DNA of 64,000 nucleotides from Prosopocoilus inquinatus (Eukaryota > Arthropoda > Insecta > Coleoptera > Lucanidae), in contig CM069873.1 of the NCBI GenBank assembly GCA_036172665.1, forward strand, positions 30,186,001 to 30,250,000. Reading direction: 5' to 3'. Shown here piece after piece: positions 56,485 through 64,000 of this stretch (its first letter is position 1; each line of letters opens with the position of its first letter). The notes beneath the pieces were generated by a model. It was given only the letters and a program-made list of their open reading frames with translations, searched no databases and was not told the origin of the DNA. Both the position numbers and the translations under genes were made by a program.

Positions 56485-56735
56485 GCGTTTACACATTCGC
56501 GCTCGGGTTTCGCCTCACGAGTGACATTCGCACATTTGTGGACGAATGTGAAGAGGCGAGACATGAGCGCGAATGTATAAATGTTTGCCTCGTTAGGTCA
56601 TTGATTGATCATTAAAAGATTGCTTCCAATGCAAACGCCATGAGCGACGAGGCGAACGGACGAGGCGAAAACCAAATAATTGATTACACATTCGCCTCGT
56701 GGTTCGTCTTGTCATTCGTGCAAATGTGTAAACGT
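56485..56735. mobile_element. Palindromic MITE, GCGTTTACACATTCGC ends
   Basis: GCGTTTACACATTCGC at the left and GCAAATGTGTAAACGT at the right are inverted repeats. Several internal TTCGCCTCG/CGAGGCGAA words extend the symmetry. About 250 bp. Confidence 0.65.
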
Positions 56736-57537
56736 GGCATACCTATTTACATATACGCTCCTCTTTTTTGTATATTTTTGTCTTCGTCCTTGTATTTTCT
56801 CAAATATTTCCACCACAAAGCTTCTTGGAAACTCTTGTTATTTCTGCACTTTTCGTTTTTCTTTATTTACCTAGTTTTTATTACAGTGACCACATTATCT
56901 AGTCTATTCTAAATATTTTACTTAGCACATCGACCAAGACAAAGACATACAAACCAACTCCTTAAAAACATAAATTTCAAGCAAGCTTTACGACTAACAA
57001 AATAATCATAAAGCATTCTGAAATCCCAGCATAAAAAACGAAATAATATACACCTTGACCACATAAACATTCATCCAGACGTGAAAATGTTTAAGTTTAA
57101 GTGAATTAATAACTAAAGCATTCACTCGAGGTAAATAAAAAAATCCCACAGAATCTTACGTTATGTGCACGTGAATAAAATCTAAACCTCGTCTTCCTGT
57201 GTGCTAAAAGAACAGAGCCAGTTAGACTTTTGTTTTCGGCCAATTTTTACTACGACGTCATTACTTTAAATAACTTCATTCCTGTTACAAATGTTTCTTA
57301 ATGCACTAAAAATATGTTCTGCGGCCAATTAAATTGGAAGACCGCGCAATAGCGTTAATGCTGCGAAATAACAATAATAAATTAGACTAAATTTAATTAG
57401 TTGTTGAATGTAGCTGTTTGCACCATCAACCAATTGCAAAATAACTGTCTACTTAAAATATTTTAAGTCAGGATTGATAACTGTGTTAGCAATATCCAAA
57501 ATGACCTAATTAATACGTACAGAAAATGTGGCACTTA
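56736..57537. other. Unassigned AT-rich DNA
   Basis: Nothing recognised; probably intronic if the smooth gene extends this way. Confidence 0.4.
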
Positions 57538-57756
57538 GAGCCAAACTACACGAACGGGTTTTCCGCTGCGTTAAACACGCCGCGGATTACACGTCTGAAT
57601 GGAAACCATGTATATAAACAAGTGAAACTAGACGAACGGAACGCTACGTCCATTCCGTTCATCTAGTTTCACTCGTTTGTAAGCATAGTTTCCATTCAGA
57701 CGTGCAATGCGCGGAACGTATAATGCAACGGAAAACCCGCTCGTGTCGTTTGGCTC
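57538..57756. mobile_element. 219-bp MITE with TTA duplication
   Basis: GAGCCAAACTACACGAACGG...GTTTTCCG is mirrored by CGGAAAACCC...GTGTCGTTTGGCTC, and the symmetry continues through ACGTCTGAATGGAAAC and CTAGTTTCACT almost to the centre. TTA flanks both ends (57535-57537, 57757-57759), which fits PIF/Harbinger. Confidence 0.8.
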
Positions 57757-58988
57757 TTAAATAATACTCCTACATTTATCGGGGAGATAACTTTCCAGTG
57801 AAAAGTTAACATTTTTTCATTATTAAATAACTGTCTGAGTCAAGACAAGAAAACAAAACAAACATTACTACTTAATTCATCGAGTCTCAAGCAAAGTCCA
57901 CTGTTCATCGTAAAACATTTCAATTCATAAATATTCCACCAGGAATTGTTTTGTCAACCTTACCGATTAACGCATTCACACGAAATAATCAACAAACCAG
58001 CATGAAATCGATTACCATAAGGTCGCTGACACGCCTGACACTAACTCCAAATAAACATTAATTATATAACGTGCCCAATATTGTTGCTAATTATCTTACG
58101 CTAATAAGAACACCGCGATGCTATGGGTACAAGTTCAAGGCGCACGTTATTTTATCAAATGTTACTAGTAGCGTATCATGAATACAAGTTCAAGGCAATA
58201 TTTAATCTCATGCTAATAGACAAATTTATGCGTTAAAAATTTCCATGTTTATTTGTATAATTCGTGTTTGTATGTCGTAAAAATTAGAATGAATGATTTT
58301 TAGAAGCAAACTTGAATTAAACAAGAACATTTAAATAATTTAAAGTTTGTTTGAATTACAGGATAGAAGGAGCATAATATAGGCTTATAATATACATTAG
58401 ATATACATGCAACCTGTTCTCATATTGTCAAGATTAGATATTTTATCTAAAAAAATACAAAAATAATTAGGACAATTAAACTTTATGCAGAACTCAGCGA
58501 AACACGACGCGCAGGTTATGAAACTAGAACGCAAGCATTGCAATCATTCTGCACACTCAAGTGTTATTTCAAAACTATAACGGAATCGGCGAGGCACAGT
58601 CGAATGAAAACTTTAAAAGTATCCTAAAAATGCACGGAACTTGTCTTACAAATTGATAGAAAAATTTATTTTTGAGAAGCAGAATTCCTTGATAATGACA
58701 TATCGATTGGACATATTGACACAATGATGGTTTAAAATTGGCACAGCCACTAGGGCATTGCACTACGGAGGGGCAGAGTTCTGTTATTCATTTCTTGCAC
58801 AGTGAAGGACAAACCCAGTGAAGGTACCATATGAAGTTCAAACTTATCATGCCAGCAAGTGTATATGAATAGAGCAACAAATTCAAAAACAAGGTAGTTT
58901 CCGTAACTGATTCTTACCGACTTGGTCGAGCAAATCGTCTTTTGTGACGTCTCAGTTGATCTCAAAGATCTTTGAGTAATCGTATTCT
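57757..58988. other. Unassigned AT-rich DNA
   Basis: No exon recognised. A short direct repeat, ACAAGTTCAAGGC, recurs at about 58129 and 58183. Confidence 0.4.
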
Positions 58989-59134
58989 TTGCAACGCAAG
59001 GTAGTGCAACGGTGGCCACTATCCAAAATTTGAAGTTTGAGTGTCTACCACATCCTGCTTATTCCCCTGACCTCATCCCAAGTGATTATCGTGTTTTTGG
59101 TCCACTTAAAAAGGCGTCAGGTGCTTCAGAGTAA
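58989..59134 (+). pseudogene. Mariner transposase C-terminal fragment
   Basis: The plus strand reads VATIQNLKFECLPHPAYSPD followed by LIPSDYRVFGPLKKA, the catalytic SPDLxPSDYxLF block of mariner (SETMAR-type) transposases, ending in TAA. Upstream catalytic regions are missing or unreadable, so this is a remnant. Confidence 0.75.
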
Positions 59135-59705
59135 TGATGAAGTGATTCAGGCGGAATAAATAGTCCGAGCAGAATTCGAAATTTGAATCGTGAATACCCC
59201 TGGATCTTATTCGTGAAAACGATTCGCTACCAAGAGGCCATGCCATCTTCATCCCTAATGGACATCGCCGCCATTGTCCCTGGACCTTAATCGTAAATAT
59301 GATCCATCATCCAGAGGGCGGGCCGTCTCTACCCCCGATGGACGTCGCCGCCGTCACCTCTGAACTTTAATCGACTGAACGAGACGGACGAAATTGTCGC
59401 CACAGCTCCTGTCGCCACCAGAGGTGATCTAGACATCTTAGCAACCCCGAGGCATCGATCATCCAGCCGGTTAATTAAACACTTCGGAGAGCCCACAGCG
59501 GAACTCTGCGCACCCACAACAGTGTCGAAGTGCATCCACTCCACATGACCACCTGCTCCGTCGTGGCACAGCGAAGAACCACTCTGTCTGCATCAATGAT
59601 GGCAGCAAAACCCCGACCCCCGAGATTAATTTAATCGGATGTAAAATAAAGAGGTTTATTTTTGTAATTCGATTGTTTAAAAGCTCTACCTACGCCCCGA
59701 CAACT
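59135..59705. repeat. GC-rich LTR-like block with an 80-bp imperfect repeat
   Basis: Much richer in GC than the rest of the window. Two units of about 80 bp starting CCCTGGA(T/C)CTTA(T/A)TCGT share CGATTCG/GATCCAT, CCAGAGGgC and GATGGACnTCGCCGCC. An AATAAA-type signal with a following T-rich stretch lies near 59646-59665. This resembles the LTR or terminal part of a retroelement, but no partner LTR or coding region was found. Confidence 0.4.
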
Positions 59706-59770
59706 CCAGAAGCTTCTACGTAGCATGGTGAAGGCATAGAAGGCATGTCGCGGCAATATAATGGAAGATA

Positions 59771-61345
59771 ACGAGTGTTCAATAAAAAAAAAACGGTCAA
59801 GTAGGCTGTAGCAGATTTTTGTGGTTGGGAACGCATGTCGTGATTAACATCATTTGAATTTCAACTTCGACAAGTTGACAGTTAACCTAACTTAACCAAC
59901 AAAACTCGAAAGCTGCTCCTGCAAATTTTTTTCTAATATTTATTTAACATAAATATTCGGCAAGTATTTTGTAAATTTCTGTCTAAAAATTGTTAATTGC
60001 AGAATCTCAACAAGAGGCTTACTTGGTGATTGGAATTGTTTTGTAAAAATGGTTTATACATTAGAACAAAAAATGTTTATTATCGACTTCTATTTTTGTA
60101 ATGGAACAAAAATTGATGGAAATTGGACGTATTCTGTAGAAAGTTGCTTTGAAGAATTTCGTGCAGAGTTTCCTGAAATTGCGGTAATTTTTTACAAACT
60201 TTAGAGACACGGTTGCGTGCAACTTTTTCATGAAACTGGAAGTTTGACGAGGAAAAAGAGTAGTGGAAGACCACTAAAGCGTACCTTTGAAATTGTTAAT
60301 GCCGCTAGTGAAATAATGGAAAATGAACCCAGCACCTCAATTCGACGCAAGTGAATCTTTCAGTAGGAACTTGCCATAAAATGTTACGAAAAAATATAAA
60401 CCTGTATTCCTACAAAATAACTATGATACAAGAGTTATTGCCTGCTGATCTGCCACGAAGACTAGAATTTTGCAACTGCTTTTTAAGTACCCTTAATAAT
60501 GATGACGATACACTAAGGAAGAGTGTTTTTTACTGATGAATGTTGGTTCCATATGACAGATTACGTAAATTTACAGAACATGAGAATGTGGTGCACTGAG
60601 AATCCTCATGTGTTTGTCGAAACTTCTTTGCATCCGGAGAAAGTTGGTATTTGGGCAGGTGTGAGTGGACGAAGGATAATTGGACCGATATTCTTTGAAG
60701 GTAAGTATTGAACTTGTAGAAATTGATATTTGCAATAACATTTTTTTAAAGGGAACTTGAATGCTGTCAGGTATGGGGAGGAAATATTACGATCATTTTT
60801 TGAGGAAGTTCATGATGTTGAATTGGAACAGGGATACTTTCAGCAGGATGGAGCTACTCCTCATTGCACACGAGAAACTTTAGCTACGTTGGGTGAATTT
60901 TTTGGAGACAGAATTATTAGTCGGAACACTGTCCTTCCTTAGACTCCGAGATCCTGTGATTTAACTGTTTGTGACTTCTTCTTGTGACCGTACATAAAAA
61001 AACTCTGTATATACCACCATAGTTCATAATTTAAATGACCTGAGACAGAGGATTACTAATAAAATTCAAGAACTCAACGAATCTCCTCATATCTTAGAGA
61101 ACCTGATGAACACAGAACCTTGAAATGTTTTCAGGAAGAAGGTGGACACTTTCAACATCTATTATAACTTTTGTAAAAACTTAGTAAAAGTTAGTAATAA
61201 ACGTTTATTTTTTAAATGTCTTCTTTGAGTTAAAGTGAGGTTAGAAATGCAAATGACGCTTCACACTGGCCGTATGAAGAACCCTAAGCTATACGTTCAG
61301 AATAAATTCATAGATATCTAGACCATTTTTTAATTAAACACTCGT
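59771..61345 (+). mobile_element. Tc1/mariner-superfamily element, decayed
   Basis: Terminal inverted repeats ACGAGTGTTCAATAAAAAA...CGGTC and GACC...TTTTTTAATTAAACACTCGT are flanked by TA on both sides (59769-59770, 61346-61347), the hallmark duplication of this superfamily. The 1,575-bp body holds a recognisable but broken transposase. It is the coding relative of the MITE at 11137-11498. Confidence 0.85.
60049..61123 (+). pseudogene. Transposase of the Tc1/mariner element
   Basis: Begins MVYTLEQKMFIIDFYFCNG, an N-terminal helix-turn-helix region, then ETGSLTRKKSSGRP, the linker typical of these proteins. The catalytic core follows: FTDECWFH (first Asp), ENPHVFVE, EKVGIWAGVSGRRIIGPIFF, and YFQQDGATPHCT (second Asp). 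After a stop comes PRSCDLTVCDFFL with the third acidic position. At least three stops and frameshifts interrupt it, so it is not functional. Confidence 0.82.
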
Positions 61346-61412
61346 TACAATTACCACAGATTTTTGGCCATTTTTTAATTAAACACTCGTTACAAGAACC
61401 ACAGATTTTCGG
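61323..61412. repeat. Duplicated right terminus, 45-bp period
   Basis: The right end plus flank (CCATTTTTTAATTAAACACT...CGTTACAA...CCACAGATTTT) occurs at 61323 and again at 61368. The duplicate may reflect a local slippage event or an abortive second insertion next to the element. Confidence 0.7.
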
Positions 61413-63221
61413 CAAAAAAACAAACAATATTGATTATAAATTATAAAAGAGAGATACAAAGCCCAAAAGTTAGGACACGTAAAGAAAGCGTGATGTTCAA
61501 AATTACGCTGCCAAAAGAAGTATGAGATACCACAATAGGTGAAAAGAAGAAAAGCGGAAAATTGAAATCAAAATTAAAAATTGAAACTAAAGACGGAAAG
61601 CAAGATTGAAAAGTAGAACTAAAATTGAAGGTTAAAAGAGAATTTCAAAAAATTTGAATCTAAAAAATAGAAACTACAAAAGAATAGTCCAATTATAGTC
61701 GAAGCTTCAAATTTGGTACTTTTACTGTCTATTGAACTGTGAGTTGGTAACTTTGACAATTCGTAATACAGAAATTGTGCTGATGTACGATGGGAGATGA
61801 GCCTGCGTAACACGTCATCGTATATTCTCCCCACACTCATGCATATGAAATACATTCACCCAATTAAATATTACGCGATGTATGACTAGCTTTACATAAA
61901 TTGTGACAACAATTTTAAAAATTCGTGTACTAAAAACTAAATTAAACTTCTCGACGAGTAGAAAAAAAAAAACATAATTACATATATTTCGAAACGATCA
62001 ATAAATAACTAGCTCTTTACGTTCAGACATTAATTTCAAAACACAAATGGGCTTCATTTAATATTAAATAATATCGATTTTAATTGAAAAAACTGGATTT
62101 AAGGACTATTTAAATTGCCTTAATAATTTGCGCGACAACTAAAAAGCAGCTTTTATCGCTTTTCTGCTTTAAGGTTACGGAAATAAATTTGGGTTAGTGT
62201 AGCGGTATGTACGCGAGGATATGTTTGGAGAGATGTGTCATGTTAGGACATACTTCACTTGGCAAACACCTGTCCGTGACGACGCCACGCCGCATCGACG
62301 CATCATTTTATTTACGTGAATCATTAAAGGAGATTCGCTGACGCTCTTCAAGCAACTGAATGTTCCGAAAATTTCACCGACGAATCAGATTTTACTTTTT
62401 ATAATCTAGCGAAATAACTCTGAAGGAAACGAATTTTAATAACGCCTTGTATACAACATGTAATATACCTACTACGTTGATTTTGCTAGTAAATAGAACA
62501 CTTATTGCACCTCAACAATTTTGCGACTCGCTATTTTCGAGTATTTAATATATGAACACTTCAGAGACGTCACCGTATATTTACCGTCTAGAAAATGTAT
62601 TAAATATGAGCGTTTAATTTTAAATTGTGACAACAAGGACCAAGTGTTGAACAAATTTAATTATTTAATGCCAAAACTATGACCGTAAGGATCTTCCGGC
62701 TTTCATATTAATGTCATTCGGTAATTTGTGGCACTATTTTGGTTGTCGCCTGCAACTTGTGCTGAAAATAGTACTGATAAAAAACATAGTTATGTTGGCA
62801 GATACATGTTATGTCTCATGTCTACATGAAAGGGGGATATACACCAACTTTTAATTAACAGTTAATAAACTCATATTTTCTCACAATGTCAAAATGATTG
62901 AAGCACAAAAAAAAACTATCATCCAATTTGACGAAACGATGGCGAAACATAGTAAATTTGAGATGTATTGTCGCGAGCCACTCGAGCGATGATACAAATT
63001 ATAAAACATTTTCATATAACTTTAAAAATATTAAACTAAAGTTATGAAAGTTTGTGTGATGTGATTGACTAATGTTTACTTGAATTTTCACACCTGTTGT
63101 TCGTTTAGTGAAGTGTTACTTGATTTTAATTTTTCTAAAAACTCCGGCGCTTCAAGTTCCAAAAATGCGGATTTGCAATGATCTATTGATATGTTTTGCT
63201 TTATGCCTTTAATGAGGATTG
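61413..63221. other. Unassigned AT-rich DNA
   Basis: No gene recognised. A moderately GC-rich patch at 62190-62350 is unexplained. The last few hundred bases may belong to the retroelement that starts at 63222. Confidence 0.35.
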
Positions 63222-64000
63222 TTAAATACTTCTCGTGTCTTTGCAATACCTTGTAAGGTCCTTCATACGGATTTTGTAACCGTTTGATTTGTGTACACCA
63301 TCCACTCGTATAAATACAAATTTTGATGTTTCAAGGTCCTTTGGTACGTAAACATTTTGTTCATGATATGTGGTTTTAGTGTACTCCATTTGCTGCATCG
63401 TGTGCTTTAATCTTAAGGCAAATGTTGAATCAACTTCTTGTTGTAGTATGTTTTCAGTAGGTTCTATTAGATCTGCCGGAAGACGTAGCGTGGTACCACA
63501 CACTAATTCTGCCATTGATGCTTCAATAGTTTCTCTTACATCACTCCTTATACCAAGCAAGACTAAAGTTAAAGCTACAGTCCATGAAGAATCATAACTT
63601 CGAACAGCTGCCTTCAGGCGACGATGAAATCTTTCTGCTAGGCCATTTGAAGCAGGATGTATGCCTAAAAGGTTTCTTAAAGAAGTTAATAGAGCTGCTT
63701 CAAACTGTGTACCTCGATCACTCGTAATCTTGCCTGATACTCCGAATCGAGAAATTCAATGGTCAACGAAAGCTCTGGCACATGTTTCAGCTATGATGTC
63801 CTTGATCGGCACTGCATCCAACCACCTTGAGAATAGATATATGAATGTCAGTAAATACTGAAAACCTTCGTCTGGTGGCAGTGGATCTACTAGATCGATG
63901 TGAAATCTTGCATCTGGCTCTTTGTACCCAATGGAGTTTTAGTATGCCTATGTATTTTCGTTTTTTAACAATCGAGTCAAGTTTTTACCCACTGAGCTGA
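63222..64000 (-). pseudogene. Gypsy-like integrase, partial at window edge
   Basis: The minus strand, entering from the right edge, shows an integrase core with WISRFGVSGKITSDRGTQFE-like reading (second catalytic Asp), LGIHPASNGLAERFHRRLK (catalytic Glu in the GLAERFHR motif) and then LLGIRSDVRETIEASMAELV and CGTTLRLPADL, followed by NVYVPKDLETSKFVFIRVD, the usual C-terminal stretch of this Ty3/gypsy lineage. A TGA/TAG-type break interrupts the segment near 63760. It ends near 63222. It is a different lineage from the element at 32.6-39.2 kb (no macrodomain). Confidence 0.8.

Overview
This is eukaryotic, AT-rich, gene-poor DNA, almost certainly from an insect. The support is a pair of exons from the hnRNP L family gene called smooth in flies, jockey/R1-type LINE remnants, Tc1/mariner and hAT elements, tRNA-derived SINE-like units, many short palindromic MITEs, and hammerhead-ribozyme repeats of metazoan retrozyme type. 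I lean towards a beetle, but the sequence does not prove it. No complete host gene is present. Most of the window looks like intronic or intergenic DNA loaded with repeats.

Layout. 0-14 kb: mostly unassigned AT-rich DNA with a degenerate hammerhead repeat (2.0-2.6 kb), a LINE tail (5.2 kb), transposase tails (8.9-9.3 kb) and a MITE (11.1-11.5 kb). 14.4-17.8 kb: a cluster of self-cleaving-RNA repeats. It holds two insertions of a 312/286-bp unit, each with internal strand inversion, type I hammerhead ribozymes and a perfect 13- or 14-bp target-site duplication, and between them an inverted pair of a second hammerhead family. 19-32 kb: tandem and palindromic repeats, a 1.4-kb hAT-like non-autonomous element with an 8-bp duplication and a nested foldback, and a tRNA-like repeat. 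32.2-39.3 kb: a nearly complete Ty3/gypsy LTR retrotransposon on the minus strand, inserted with a 4-bp duplication into the reverse-transcriptase region of an older jockey-like LINE. Its Gag begins with a SAP-like motif and a repeat-built coiled coil. Its Pol ends in an OARD1/TARG1-like macrodomain plus a CCCH zinc finger, where an envelope gene might otherwise sit. The copy carries two premature stops, one frameshift and a displaced zinc knuckle. 39.8-53 kb: two further hammerhead-like motifs, MITEs, a two-monomer repeat and a second tRNA-like repeat. 55.5-55.9 kb: two minus-strand exons of smooth/hnRNP L separated by a 231-bp intron with full U12-type AT-AC signals. 56-64 kb: MITEs, a mariner tail, a GC-rich LTR-like block, a 1.6-kb Tc1/mariner element with TA duplication and decayed transposase, and the integrase end of another gypsy-like element running off the right edge.

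The items most worth a second look are the retrozyme insertions with their shared inverted architecture, the macrodomain-CCCH extension on a gypsy Pol, and the AT-AC intron in smooth. All calls come from reading the sequence by eye; no search or folding program was run.
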